Below, one piece after another: positions 44,942 through 58,827 of a stretch of DNA of 64,000 bases; positions within the stretch are counted from its first letter, which is position 1, and each line of letters starts with the position of its first letter. The notes below the pieces were generated by a model. The model was not told the origin of the DNA. It did no database searches and saw nothing but the letters and a program-made list of their open reading frames with translations. Source of the stretch: Dryococelus australis (Eukaryota; Arthropoda; Insecta; Phasmatodea; Phasmatidae); assembly GCA_029891345.1 (NCBI GenBank), contig CM057009.1, forward strand, positions 307,498,666-307,562,665, given 5' to 3'. The position numbers and the translations under genes were made by a program.

Positions 44942-45445
44942 CTTATGAAAAATAAAGTCGAAAATATGTAGGACACCATATACATAAACAGAATATTAAA
45001 GGAGGTATGATAATGTGGAAATTGGGTTTTGGAGATGTATTTTCTCCTGAATGCCTTGTACTTTCTGCCAGCGGTAGGGATGGTGGTGATTAACCCACAG
45101 TATGTCCCACATGGCTGAATGGGACAAGCCCATTTGACTAACTATGAAGCGTGTACTAGTGGAGGTAATGTCATAGATGTGCTGACGTATCACTTCCTCA
45201 AGCCGAACAGTGCGCACAGACCGAGGACGACCAGCATTACGCGTGTGTCTCTGCAACTTGGGAAGCATAAGTCACCTATTTGCTGCGGACTTTGTAGGTG
45301 TTGTGCAAGGCATTCGGCAGAAATCCTTCTTCAAAGCCCAATTTTCATAGGCTAATATCTCCTTTAATGTTCCGTTTAGGTATACGGTGTTCCTTATGTT
45401 TTCAACGTATCCGGTAGTGTGGGCGTTTAATTTCCGGACATTCTG
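44942..45445 (-). mobile_element. Foldback element, copy 2, opposite orientation
   Basis: The reverse complement from 45445 starts CAGAATGTCCGGAAATTAAA, matching the start of copy 1, and carries the same arm and helix-turn-helix blocks. The far arm begins ATAAAGTCGAAAATATG at about 44950, as in copy 1, but the outermost ~35 bp are missing or diverged. A TA follows 45445. Copies 1 and 2 face each other about 440 bp apart, separated by a piece of the 283-bp repeat. Confidence 0.75.
44996..45268 (-). pseudogene. Transposase N-terminal DNA-binding fragment, copy 2
   Basis: A 90-codon open frame homologous to 44132-44359, with G-R-P-R-S-V-R-T-V-R-L-E-E-V, Q-M-G-L-S-H-S-A-M-W-D-I-L and P-Y-R-W-Q-K-V-Q-G-I. 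It again lacks any catalytic domain and runs into the inverted arm. Both copies keep the helix-turn-helix readable although their arms have diverged. Confidence 0.75.
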
Positions 45446-45447
45446 TA

Positions 45448-47850
45448 AAACGTTATAGGAATCACTTCGTTCCTGTGAACTCGCACAGACACCGCAGTCA
45501 TACTGTTTCCTATTCAAAACTTGATGTTTTCTATGCTACACTGATCGGATAGTTTTGTAGGTAGTGATCAATGGTGTCCGTTTTGCAGGTCTCGTAGGGG
45601 TTTATTATAAGAGTCTCGAAACGCAGCACCCCATCGTGAAATCACGATTATCGTAATATTTCCGATGTTTGGTATTATAAGTTGCAGCAGATTGATTCTC
45701 TGTTATCGTGAGTGAATAATCGGGAATACTCAAGAGACAGTGTGTTGTCAGAATCTTTTCTGTCGATCGGAAAGCCCTGTTCCGAAATGGAGGATGAAAA
45801 GCGTGGTACCCGTGTTTTATTGCAAATCGGCATAAACGATATGCTTCTATCATTCTTAAGCATAACTAATAATGTAAGGAACACTATTATATGTGTAGAA
45901 TGTTATGAAATTCCCCTGTTTGTAAAATTACAGGTTCGGACGTGTACTTCATATAATGCCGTATCTCGAACTTTGCTTGTAAATGTGTAAATGGCTGAGT
46001 GGTGATGTCACACCGCTTTAAAAACATCAAAAGAGTTTGTTTTGGGAGTAGTAGGGCGTAGTTTCTTCTGGCGCAAGATTGATGATTCAGAGCCCATAGC
46101 CAATTTCGGCCATCTTTTAATTTCCCGTTCGTCTTTCAAAATCTTCCTTTTATCCCTCAAAATCGGTCATTTGTTTATGTTTCGTTTCTCAACAAACCTG
46201 AGCTTTTATTCACATTTGAAAATATTCCAGTAGCATTACAACTGTAAATGTTCAGACAACACAAATCAGTTTACACAAACTATATTCTGTACTTTGGAAG
46301 TTAATCGAGAAATATTTGGCAATCGCCACTGAAGACGATATTACGAGGGTTAAACAACAAATTAGACACAGTGTTAAAAATGGTCGAATGCAGTCCATTA
46401 CCACGAGGCGTCCATGAACAGCATCTACTCTTATTGACTATAACAACACAAGCTTCTTCTTACATTTGTTCGTCCTTTAAGCTTTAACATAAGGAAATAG
46501 TGATCCCTGTTATTTTGATATTTGTTTGAGATAACAATTTGAATCCAACAACTGTGGCTAGATTTGTACAACAAAAATAATAATTGTAATGAATTCAATA
46601 TTTTATTTTTTTTAATGTAACACATAAAATTTATGTTTTTAAAATGTCAGTTATCCTTGAGACGAAAAACAGAATGTTAATTCAGAGGGACAATTTTGTA
46701 GCAATATACTACTAAAAATGCAGATTAAAAAAGTTGTTGAGAACATACCTCTAATAGGATGCTCTAAATACTAAACATTGTAAACTCTGAATGTCACTGC
46801 AGCTGAACTGATGCCATAAATGTTGTTAGTGTATGCGAAGATATAGAGGGAAGAGTGTACAGAGAGCAAGAAACTCGCAGGGTTGCCAGGTGTACAGATC
46901 CGTTTGAGTCAACGTCTAGAAATTATGACAACCTATTACTTCACGCTATGAGGCATGTGGCGGGTGGCAAGGCGTTTTAATTGCCCCTGACCACGTGGAA
47001 AAGATATAAATCAAATATCTGTCATAACCACTGCTAAAATACAATGAAAGTGAAGTGGCTCGAGTTTTTGTTGCAAAAAAAGTGGGAAATCAGTTCACGT
47101 ATTGTTTATTTCTAGCATACATGCCGACTTACGTACATATCTGCTAAAGGCTGTTCACAGCAAATTGAGTCTTTTTGAGGCATTATTACAATTTTTCAGC
47201 CATTTTAAAAACCTACAACCATCTTTTAAATAAATATGGCAATGCATGTAATAAACACAGTATGTATATTCTACCGCACTCTGAAGTTAAAGTCTAAGGT
47301 TGAAGTAGTATAAATTTATGACTATTATTCAAGATAAAAGGGCTTTCAAAAATGCTCAATAAACCATGAATGACCTATAAAATGCAGGCAACCATGGCAT
47401 AGACAGAAACACTCCAACCTACAAAATAAAAGCTCTTGGCAAGGGTTTTTTTTGCAGTTAAACTGAATGCATTCTATCCCTGTGCATGTGAAGTGGGAGG
47501 TATAAAAGACACACAGTGCCTATCAATGATTTACTAAAACCATGCTGTTCTGCATACATACTTCAGACATTTTGCAGGAAAGGTTTATAAACAAAAATCA
47601 AAGCAAATAAAACAAAGTGTATCAGTTCTGTAAATTGTAGGTTTGAGAAACACGTTGAGTCCATACATACATACAAAAACATAAAATGACACCTTAAAAA
47701 AACAAACATTATTAAACCCCAAAGAATTTATACAACCTGTTTCAAGTAACAAATATTTTCATACACTCTAATGACTCCCATAGAACTACCCATCTAGGCG
47801 ACTGTGCAATGTATAGTAAAATGTTATAAAAATACAAACATGCTGAGACA
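45448..47850. other. Unassigned DNA
   Basis: No known gene. The longest open frame is 92 codons (45712-45990), overlapped by two minus-strand frames, with no recognised domain. The stretch becomes more AT-rich towards the Tc1-like pseudogene; the Tc1 element's left end was not located. Confidence 0.4.
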
Positions 47851-48710
47851 AACCGAGGAGTGGATGGCCAAACGTACTTTCCCATAGAGAAGAAAGTTTA
47901 ATTGTGAAACAAATTCGTCAGAGATCATTTACCAGTCCATGTGATATTACAAGAGACCTACGAAATACTTCAAAGCCTCTGTCGCCAATGACAATGAGAA
48001 AAGTACTAAACAACAGTGACTATAATGCTTAATGCAAGAATATCGCAGAAGTAATTGTATGTAAAAAATGTAATTATAAGAAGAGACTTTACTTCGCGAA
48101 GGTATATTTACAGAACGATTACTGGACTGATGTAATATTTCCAGATGAGAGTAAATTCAAAGTTTTCGGTCATGACAGTCCGCCAAAAGTGTGGAGAAAA
48201 TCTGATAATGAGATGCATCCCCAACATTCTCGTCCTACTGTCAAACATAGTGTGGGTTCAGTTATGTTGTGTGGGTGCATGAGTGCATGTGGCATAGGTG
48301 AACTGATGTTTATAGATTGACGATTGGACCAATAAAAATATATTGACCTGGTTAAACATAATTTCCGACATAATGCCATACAACTTGATGTAGTATGTAA
48401 ATTTCATCAGCATAATGGTACTAAGTGTAAATCCTGTGCAACACGAATATGGCTGCTGTATAATTGCCCTCGTATAATATAAACTGCACCCCAACCCTGA
48501 TACTTAAATTCAATAAAACATATTTGGGCATGCTTAAACATAAAGCTACCAAAACATCATATTTCAAGCACGCGGCGGGACTTGAAGAAGAAAAACCTTA
48601 ATGATTGGAACTATATCCCTCCCAGTATCATACAAACAGTAGTAAAGTCAATACCATCGCATCTGAGAAGCATTCTGAAGCATAAGTGAGGGCATCCTAA
48701 ATATTAAATA
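47851..48710 (+). pseudogene. Tc1-like transposase, degraded
   Basis: Tc1 transposase cuts and pastes the element at TA sites. The remains read through several frames: R-E-E-S-L-I-V-K-Q-I-R (about 47890), S-P-C-D-I-T-R-D-L-R (about 47935), and Y-W-T-D-V-I-F-P-D-E-S-K-F (about 48118-48156), which contains the first catalytic Asp. G-S-V-M-L-C-G-C-M-S-A (about 48253-48285) and W-L-L-Y-N-C-P (about 48450) follow. The segment that should hold the second Asp (F-H-Q-H-N-G-T-K-C near 48405) has Asn/His/Gly instead of Q-D-N. L-N-S-I-K-H-I-W near 48507 is the changed D-x-N-P-I-E-N-x-W block. Several stops make it inactive. Confidence 0.8.
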
Positions 48711-51700
48711 GAGAATTTGTTTTGTTTATGTAGTACGAAAACATTTGTTCTTCATACAAAGGTGTATGGACATTTCTGATTCGGAAAACGTGCATTTATT
48801 TACATTTGTGTAATACATTGCTTTGTTTATTTCATAAGGAATGTTTTTTATTTGTAGAATTTGATGAAAAGGAATACGAAATACAGCTGGATGCTTACGT
48901 GTATGTCGACACAATTGCTTAATGCGAATACGTCGTGAAAGGAACAGGACGTATGAATACTTGTGATCGTCACTGTGTGTACACATTATGGCTTTAACAA
49001 TCCTAATTTTACCACTGATACTAAATCAAAAACAAATAGCATACAATTCAAAGCTACATATTTTCTAAAAATAATTATAATATGTTGTATATTTTCCCTC
49101 ATGACATCAATGTTCACTTGGTAGCACTGTTGGTAATATAATTGTCTATAAGCTGGATGCTTTATGGTCAAATCACGGGCACCACAAAATGTTGGTTACT
49201 TCGGTATCGAAATTATGTAAAGTTCCAAAATTTAAACAGCGAATGTTGGAAATCTGTTTATTTTTCTTAATGACATCATTAAATTCAATATAAACAATAT
49301 TTAATTCTAATGCACACAGTTGGTTTTAATTTTTTAATCAGTAAAATTGTTTCACTGGAACAATAAGTGGTTTTACGCCGATTCTAAGTGGAAATACTTT
49401 CACTGATTCGAGCAGTTTAATTTCACTGCGAATCAGTGGTTTTCTGCTAATACGAATTAAAAGTGTACCTATATGTATGTTGCCACATTCTTTAAAAAAC
49501 TGTAGTCTAAGCATTATTCAGTGTTGTATTTAAAAAACATGTTGTCAATTTTTCACATTCTTATAAGAACTATATTATTACACGTAAATATTTTCACCAA
49601 GCATGATGGACAATACAGATTACTGTATTCATAATCAAAAAACAAATATTATGTAAGTTAATATTGCCATTTTAAGTTTCGGATATAATATTTACTTTTC
49701 GGTCGATTTATATGCATTGTACACAGTATTATTTTATTCCAATGCATAACATGTTTGTGGCGAGTTCTTTTACGTAATGTTGGCAAAATATGCAGAACTC
49801 GGAGAAGCATCTTGTAGATGAAGGCAGCATCAGAAGATGAATAAAGTGTCATCAGGAAGCAGAATTTTATGTATGGAAATCCGTGTATTACTTATATTAG
49901 CGATGCAAACTTGCCTAAGCGTTCATACGGGCATTCACACAGTACTCCTTCTAGAGTTTAAAGCTTGACAGAGTAAATGAAGGTAATAAACAATTTTATG
50001 ACATTGTAATATTAATTCTGGTTTAGTTTTGAATTTTTTCTAGATAGTGTCGTGTATTTGTCTTTAGTTTAAATGTTTGTAAAATCATTACTTGGTTTAA
50101 AAGTTTTTCTCTAAATAATGTACTTACATATTTTTATAATGATGCGTAAGTGCACTAAGTTCCTATATACGAAAGTGAAAAGCAGTACCGAATTTTAGAT
50201 CAGAGTAGGTTAATTTGGAGTAAAATAAACCTTACTACAACAAACATCAATGTAGATTGTATTTCGATTTTCTTCAAATGGATAAAACAAATGTTCTATA
50301 CATTATTTTAATTCTTCTTCTGTACTGATATCTGCATTGCGATTTGGCATTTTGTATAAACTTGTAATAAAACTCACGATTCTCATACATTTCAGCTAAT
50401 TCAGTGATGTGACATATTAATCGAAATAATATATTCACAACTAAAAGTATATACAACAACGAGATACAAACTATGCACGACAATGTACCCCATTTGATCG
50501 TGACAACTATGAAATGTACGAAAACTATGTGCAGGGAATATATTGCAAATCTTCAAGACCAAGTAATTCCTCAATGCAATCGTGCTCAGTTATAGATAAA
50601 TCATGTAGGCAATGAATTCTGTACAACATCGCGGTTGTACAGGCTAACAGCATCAATTTTCAGGAATGTAATGAAACAAAAAAAATCCTACCCTCTATGA
50701 CAGTCACTTTTATTCCAGACAAATTTTGCAGCAGCAAGTACTTGTGGGATTGTAGGAGACGACAAACTTGGTAAAATCTAGTGTTTTAATATATCGGTGA
50801 ATAAAGTGTCTAATATGTCATTAGAGAATGGGATAATAATATTTCGCTTGCAGTAGCAAAAAAAAAATAAATCTGAAATCGAGCAAGAAAAAGGACTGTT
50901 AGGCTGACTTCCAGATACAGGGTTACTTTCGAACTGCAGGCAGGAAATGCTATGATTTCATCCTATTTTTGAATGCAGATCTATTTGTGGGAGGTATAGA
51001 ACATGACAATAAATTATAGGATTAAATATTACATCCTCTAATATGTAAAATTTTACTACTTATATACAGAGTATTGCCAGAAGTTGTAGATGGTGAGATC
51101 CCTCCATGACTAGGGTTAGAGAAATTATTTTCATTTCTGACGGTATAGACAAATAACGAACATAAAGGATCAATAGAGCTGCACATAACTGTAATTTTAG
51201 CTATAGGTGAATAGTTATCTTTTAACGTACATTTGGTAAGCAGCTATCACTTTGGAACGAAATACATATAAAAGCTTATTTAGGAAGTTTATACATATTA
51301 AAATTTTGTGAAAGTTTTTCTCGGTATGTCGCCTGTCGCCAGCATTAATTTTTAATTGTCGATTACTCAATACACACATTAACTCAATGCACGTTTATCC
51401 CAAACACTTTGTTTACAATATCTAAAATAGTGAACATTTTAATGGTGACAAATATATTATATTGACAGCTTGTGGTACTGCTTTACAGTACAAAATACTG
51501 TGCAGTTTTACATCACTCATGCTTTTGTCAGATGTTAAATGTAGCCCTCAGTTTTACATGTGTTATGTCGTTATCATTACTTTTGTCCACTAGTATTGTT
51601 AACATAAATATGCAGAATATAATGTGTTCTTATTGCAAGTGCATACATTTCTCGTAGGCCTATTGAAAAATGTATGTTAAAAGTAACAATTGCAATTAAT

Positions 51701-51959
51701 ATTAAGTTTCTCTATTTAATTACCTTTTATAACAAATCATTAAGATTTTAAGTTTAAGATTAATGTTTAATTTTACTATGTTTTTGGTCTGGAATGAAAA
51801 GGGTTTACAATACTAATTTGCATTATTATTTCAATATGAAAAATATTTTCCAACTATATAAAGATTCAGAAATTTTAATTAATCATTTTATTCAAGGTAA
51901 TTTTCCAAATTAAAATATATTTGATTAATGTCTGCTCTCTCTGTGGTTGTTCAAGAAAG
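48711..51959. other. Unassigned AT-rich DNA
   Basis: No gene recognised; open frames of up to 86 codons are AT-driven. At 49340-49470 a short patch repeats variants of CACTG-(G)AA and AGTGGTTTT-CGCC/TGC about 80 bp apart, possibly the end of an unidentified DNA transposon. Confidence 0.4.
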
Positions 51960-52870
51960 GGATGTGGTGGTTTAGTGATAGTGCACCAGCCAGTCCCATG
52001 GCATTGCAACTAAATCTCGAACACACATGAACATGGTTCGAATACTGGCATACGAGAACTGTGGTGGATATTGTCGGTGGTGGGTGGCCAATTTACGAGC
52101 TCTAGTTGGTCTTGCCTTACGAACCATTCTTGAACCGTCTGAGAAGTGTGTATCGGAGAATGGTCCTGCTGGAAGTACAACACACCATTGGTATACAAAA
52201 CTCGCTCCGAGGGAATCATAATATTCTCTAGAATATGCTAATACTGCTCGGCATTGAGACCGCATGTATTCGTACCTTGACCATCGATTCTGTGAAACAC
52301 ACCTATCCCACGTGCACTTATCCATCCCCGATACACAACGGATTCATGACCATAGAGCGAGCACTCGGTCACATATTCCGGATTGTGTCGGGTCCCACGA
52401 GGTCTGAAGACATGCATTGGCCATCATTAGCCAAGGAAAACACATACTCGTTGGAGAAGACAACACCTGACCAGTCACAGTCAATGTTTTACTCGGCAAA
52501 TGCGAGTCGATAAATACTTTACTCATCTGTGAGACGTTGTTTCCTTGAAACACGCTGGGATTTCAGTCTTGCCACCGTCAAGTGACTCAGAATGGTACAA
52601 GAGCTACCAGGAAAGTGCGTGACACATTTTAGCTGACTGGCACACTTGAAAGGAGTCAACTATGCCAGGATAAAGATACGATTTTCCTTGGCTGCAGTCG
52701 ACACTCTCCATGAACCCATTTCTCCACGACACATAATGTCACCCATGTCACACAACTGCCATACACATTGACTCTCAGTGCTCTCTGGAATACAGTAACA
52801 TCTGCCTGCTTCAGCGGTAGATAAACCTGCTGCCTAAACAATGCCTATGACTCTCTCCCAAACCTATTGG
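51960..52870 (-). pseudogene. Tc1/mariner-type transposase, degraded
   Basis: On the minus strand, W-R-V-S-T-A-A-K-E (about 52700) leads to V-F-S-N-E-Y-V-F (about 52450), where the first catalytic Asp of the usual F-S-D-E block is Asn. The second block is well kept: Y-F-Q-Q-D-H-S-P-I-H-T-S (about 52147-52182), with its Asp and neighbouring His. W-P-P follows near 52090. Three frames are needed, so the gene is dead. The third acidic block is damaged near 52030. Orientation is opposite to the Tc1-like gene at 47.9 kb and the sequences differ, so these are separate families. Confidence 0.75.
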
Positions 52871-53439
52871 CTGTGGTGAGACCTCGCTACAGAATGACTT
52901 TTTACTTGCTTGAACCTTCTAGCTCCAGCGCGACATTTCTTACAATAATGTGAATCAAATTGGTTGTATATGCCTGTGACATAGAAGGTATGTATGCCCA
53001 GAGTCGAATGGGGACCCAAGGTTTGCGAAATGTATGTGTTGTCAGAGGACATCTGTTTAAAAAGGGAGTAGACCATAAGGCATGTCCGAAAATGCAATAA
53101 TGTTCTCAACTTGTCATGTGACGAAGTTCAGGGCTACAAATAAATGGGCAGTCAGGAAAAAATCTCTGTGGCATTGGAGAGGCATGCTAAATACCAAAAC
53201 TGACCATCAAATCATCTGATGCTGTTTACTTTTGTTACCCATTGCATGACCATGCAATCACAGAGGTGTATAAAAACACGAATATGAACAATAATACACA
53301 GACATGTTATTTTGTGTGAGAGTTGTCCTTATATTTTGATTTATTATGTGAGATACCAACAATACAGCTTATAAATGTAGTGTTATTTGCAAAGGACCAA
53401 AAATAAACGAAGAAATTGTTTTCCTGCAGATAATATCGA
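52871..53439. other. Unassigned flank between transposase remnant and satellite
   Basis: An 81-codon minus-strand open frame (53109-52864) could be a further N-terminal part of the transposon but has no recognised motif. Nothing else was seen. Confidence 0.35.
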
Positions 53440-56400
53440 CTGCCTACTTGACCCTGCGACCATTGTCATTGTCAGGGGTGAGGCCTGTGTTATGAATTTG
53501 ACAGCGATATCTTACACAATATGGAAGTAACAGCTAAATATGCTTAGAAGTATGCATAGGGTATACTTGACCCTACTACCCTTCTTGTCATCATGGATGA
53601 TGCTTATGTTATGAATTTGGCGACTACATCTTACATGTTCAGAAATTACAGCCATTTAAGCTTATAAGTATATATAAGGTATGTGTAGTCCTGCGATCCT
53701 ACTCATTGTTGTAGATGATGCCCATTTTATCAATTTCGCAACATTATCTTACACAGTTTGTAAACTATAGTCATATATGCTTACAAGTAGGTGTAGGTTA
53801 TATGTACCCTGCGAACCTTCTCGTCGTTGTTGATGATAAAAATATGTTATTAATTTGGAAACTATATCTTATGTGGTTCGGAACTTACAGCCAACTATAC
53901 TTATAAGTAGACCTGGGTATACTTGGCCCTGATACCATTCCTGTTGTTGTGGATGGTGTCTATGTTAAGAATTTAGCAACTATGTATTATGTTCAGAAAT
54001 TACAGCCAGCTATGCTTATAAGTTGACATAGGATTTACCTGGCCCTGCACCTCTACTCACCATCATGGATGATGCTAATGTTATGAATTTGGCAACTATA
54101 TCTTACATGATTCGAAAATTACAGCCCACTATGCATATAAGTTGACAAGGGGTGTACTTGGCACTGCGACCCTTCTCATCATCAGGGGTGAGCCTGTGCT
54201 ATGAATTAGACAATTTTATCTCATTAGGTTTGGAAATTACAGCCAGCTATACATATAAGTAGACATTGGGTATACTTGATTCTATGACACTTCTCATCAT
54301 CGTGGGTGATGTCTATGTAATGAATTTATCAACTATATATATCATGCAGTTTGGAACTTACAGACAACAATGATTGTACGTAGATATAGTGTTTAATTGA
54401 CCCTGCGACCGTTAACATCGTCAGGGGTGATGCATGTGTTATGAATTTGACAACTTTATCGTACATGGTTTGGAAGTTAGAGCCAACTATGCTTATAAGT
54501 ATACATAGCATATACTTGACTCTGTGATGCTTCTTGTCATCGTGGATGATAAATATGTTATGAATTTGGCAACTGTATCTTATGTGGTTTGGAACTTACA
54601 GCCAACTATGCATATAAGTATATGTAGGGTATACTTGACCCTGCGACCATTCACTTCGTTGTGGATGATGTCTATGTTATGAATTTAGCAACTATATCTT
54701 ATGCTGTTCGGAATTACAGCCAACTATTGTTATAAGTAGACATAGAGTACACTTGTCCCTATGACCATTCTTGTCATATTGGAAGATGTCTGAGTAATGA
54801 ATTTAGCAACTATATGTTGCTATATGTTCTCACAGTTGTGGATTATGCGTATGAAATGAATTTGGCAACTATATCTAACATGATTTGGAAATTACAGCCA
54901 ACTATGGTTATAAGAAGACATGGGGTATACGTGTCATGCGACCCTTTTCATCATCTGGGGGTGAGGCTTGTGGTACATATTTGACAATTTCATCTTATGT
55001 GTTTCGAAAATTACAGCCAACTATATTTGTAAGTAGACATAGTGTATACTTGACTCTTCGACACTTCTCATCATCACGGATGATGCATATGAAATGAATT
55101 TGTCAACTATGTATATTATGAAGTTCGGAACTTACAGACACAATGCTTATAATTAGATATAGGGTTTACTTGGCCTTGTGACCCTTCTCATCATCAGGGG
55201 TGATGCCTCTGTTATGAATTTGACATCTATATCTTACACATTTCGGAAGTTACAGCCAACAATGCTTATAAGTAAACATAGAGTATACTTGCCCTGCGAC
55301 CCTTCTCATCATAGTGGATGATGCCAATGTTATGAATTTTGTATCTGTATCTTATGTGGTTCGGAACATACAGCCAATTATACTTACATGCAGAAATATG
55401 GTTATAATTTTCCATACGAACCATCTCTTCATTGGGGTGATGCCTGTTTTGAATTTGACATCTTATCTTATACATTCAGGAAATTACAGCTAATTATGCT
55501 TATTAGTATACACAAGGTATACTAGGTTCTACGGCCCATTCTCATTATGGGATGATGTGTATGTTTATATGTGGTAACTATAATTTATGATGTTCGGAAA
55601 TTACAGCCAACTTTGTCGATAAAGATACATATGGTTTACTTGGCCCAGCAACCTTTCTGGTCGTTGTAGATGATTTGGTACATATAACTTATGTGGTTCG
55701 GAAAATATAGCCAACTTAGCTTATAAGTAGACATAGGGTATACTTGGCCCTGTGACCCTTCTAATCGTCATGGATGATACCTATCTTATGAAATACATTT
55801 TGGAAATTATTGTCAACTATGCTTATTTGTAGACATAAGGTATACTTGACCCTGCGACCCTTCTTGTTGTTGTCAGTCATGTCTATGTTATTATTTTGGC
55901 AATCATATCTTACACAGTGGAAATTACAGCTGCTTATGCTTATAGGTAGGCATAGGCATACTTGTACCTGCGAACCTTCTTGTCGTTGTGGTATATACAT
56001 ATGTCATTAATTTGGAAACTATAATTGATATGGTTTGGTACTTACAGGTAAGTATGCATATAGCTAAACAAAGCATATACTTGGCCATTCGATGCTAATC
56101 ACTGTCGGGGTTGAAGCCTTTGTTTAAATTTCGCAACTATATCTTACATGTTATGGAAATTACAGCCCATGGGTCTTATAAGTAGACATATGGTTATACT
56201 TGGCCCTTCGACAATTCTTGTGGTTGGGGGTGATGCCTGTGTTTGAATTTGAAAACTATATCTTACATGTTATGGGAACTAATGGTACCTGTGCTTATAA
56301 GTAGACATATGATTATACTTGGCTCTGCAACCCTTCCTGCTGTCATGAATAATGCTTATGTTATGAATTTGGTGACATTATCTTAGAGAGTTTGGAAATT

Positions 56401-57015
56401 TCAGTCATCTATGGTTATAAGTAGATGCAGGGAATACTTGACGATGCGACCCTTCTTGTTGTAGGTGATTCCTATGTTATGAATTTGGCAACTTCATCTT
56501 GTATGTTTCCAAAATTACAGCCAACTATTCTTATAAGTACACATGAGGTGTACATGGCCCTGCGAGACTTCTCATCATTGGGGGCGATGCCTGTGTTACA
56601 AATTTGACTACTATATATTACATAGTTCCGATATTACAGCCAAATATATTTATAAGTACAAATAGGGAAACTTGATCCTGCTACCCTTCATGTCGTCATA
56701 AATGTTGCCTATGTTATGAATTTGGCAACTATATGCTTTGTGGTTGGATCTTACAGTTTATTATGCTTGTAAGTAGACATAGATTATACTTGGCCCCACG
56801 ACCCTCCTCATCATCATGGATGATGCCTATGTTATGAATTTGGTGACTATCTTACATGGTTGGGAAATTATAGCCAACTATGCTTATGAGTAGACATGGG
56901 GTATACTTGACACTGCGACCTTTGTCATGATCGGGAGTGCGGCCTGGTTTATGAATTTTACAATTATATCTTTTGTGGTTTGAAAATTACAGTCAATTAT
57001 GCTTATATGTGCTCT
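53440..57015 (+). repeat. ~119-bp satellite array, about 30 copies
   Basis: Units of 118-120 bp with variants of TACTTGACCCTGCGACCCTT, CATCATNGGTGATGCC, TATGTTATGAATTTGGCAAC, TATATCTTACATGGTTCGGA, AATTACAGCCAACTATGCTT and ATAAGTAGACATAGGGTA. Consecutive starts near 53445, 53563, 53683 and 53802 give the period. Copies are clearly diverged, with indels, truncated units near 54800 and 55670, and no obvious higher-order pattern. Both edges are abrupt. Open frames on both strands are by-products. Confidence 0.95.
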
Positions 57016-58825
57016 TAGGAATGTCGAGCATGTAAGCCAATACTGGTATTTGGCACCGCATTATGACACTAGGTCGACAGATCCCGAAAGGAATGACAGA
57101 GAATGAGACTCGGCACCCACCAAGCTGCTAGATGAAAGTGTTCCAACACCCTGGCATCGGATTGACAGGGCAGGATTTTGGGATCCAAGATGGCTAACAT
57201 GGGCATGAAGGAAAATGAGAAATTTTTTTGGGGAAAAACAGGAAATTTTTTGGGGGGAAACGGGAGAAATGGTCAATTTTTCCATGTGGCATCAACAGAG
57301 ATGGGGTCGCCTAGTTCCCTTGTGCGCAGCTTCAAACCCCTCCTAGATAGCCCATTTGTATACTACTATTAAGTCATATCGTTCGTACCTTTACTTCAAG
57401 AAATGCATCAAAATTCAGTACTTAGTGGTTACTACATTATAAATATAATTATATACAGGATTTTGGCATTCCCGTTATTGTCACTGATGCCAAATCTGAT
57501 CAACAATTTCTGAGATATGTCATTTAGGCATTATATTTGAGGTAGCACTAGTCTTCCAAATTGGCTACCAATATAGACTTATCTACTGGTACCGGCAAAC
57601 TTCTGTGCATGCGAGTCCCCTCTTATTTCCTAGAGTATGCCTCGGCACAGTCCGGTCTCTAGCTAAGAGGCAAGACTGCATTCGAGCAGTATTCGCGCGG
57701 ACATAAAATTTTTTTCGGTATTTTGTCTTGAGTAACAGCAAATGCAAAACCAGATGTGGAAACATTTTACCGACGACAACAGGTAGCAGAGCTCTTGTGT
57801 TTGTGTGTGCTGCAGTATTTCTTTACATTCTATGTGTATTCTTCAATAGCATTCAATTGCTTTTATTTTAATCGAGTCCAATTTTTGTGTTCAAATATCA
57901 AATTGTATTGAATTAAAATCATGTTAGCTAGAAGTAACAACAATGGAAATGGAATACTTTCTGTGGTTTGATGCTTCAACACATTACTTGTTCCTTTTCC
58001 ACATTGTCTTCATATCTTTCACCATTAAAATGGGGGTGAGTGGAAGATATAAATATTTGATCTGGAGGTTTACAGTGTGGCGTAATAAATATTTCAACAG
58101 GAGTGCATTACTCAAGATATAATTTGTTCACAAAATTTGCAAACATTGTGGGACTCGAGAAAGCATAATGCTAGGCCAACTTGAACACATTCTATAGTAT
58201 AGTAGTTTTACTTAAAAATAATAAAAAATATCATGCAAATAATAACACACGAATTCATACAGAGCTGTCATCTTTGTAGCCAAAAAGTAATGTAATTTCG
58301 TAACATATCCATTGTTGTTGGCACAATATTTTTGATGACATAGAATTCTATAATTGCATCTCTTGTCGAAATCATCAATCAAAATATGGAGCAGCGAACA
58401 AATTTATTCTAATAATGAATAACAAAATTTAAAACATTTAAAATTATAATAATGCTATATTTAATGATAAAGGAATATTTAGTACAATCATTGCTAGGCA
58501 ATAACACAAAATAGAACTCAGAAAGGGAAAAAGATGTTTTTTTATTCCAAAGAAAAGAGTGATGTATGAAGGTTAAACTAAACTTTTGATGTTTCAAAAC
58601 ATTGTTCAAAACTTTGCCTGCAGTTTCTGCTTTTAAGTTAGCGCAAATATAGGCAATCGAATACCAACCAACTTGGCAGTGAATTATAGGTACAATATGG
58701 AACAATTAATTAATATATTACTTAAATTATAACTTAGAAATTATCTCCAATAAAATAAGCTGCTTTTTGTTCACTTAAAATAAGTTCTTATAACCACTGA
58801 CAGTGTTCTGGTTGACCTGTTGGCT
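57016..58825. other. Unassigned DNA; possible 283-family fragment
   Basis: The part 57050-57320 is less AT-rich and contains GATCCAAGATGGCTAACATG and a G/A-rich stretch; related phrases occur at 61370-61830. At about 57485-57530, GATGCCAAATCTGATCAACA and TTTCTGAGATATGTCATTT resemble part of a 283-bp unit. No gene recognised. Confidence 0.35.
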
Positions 58826-58827
58826 GC

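Noticed and set aside
53715-56607. Several 60-80-codon open frames in the 119-bp satellite, which at first sight suggested a repeat protein
   Set aside because: The period is not a multiple of three in most units, copies carry indels, and frames change from unit to unit.
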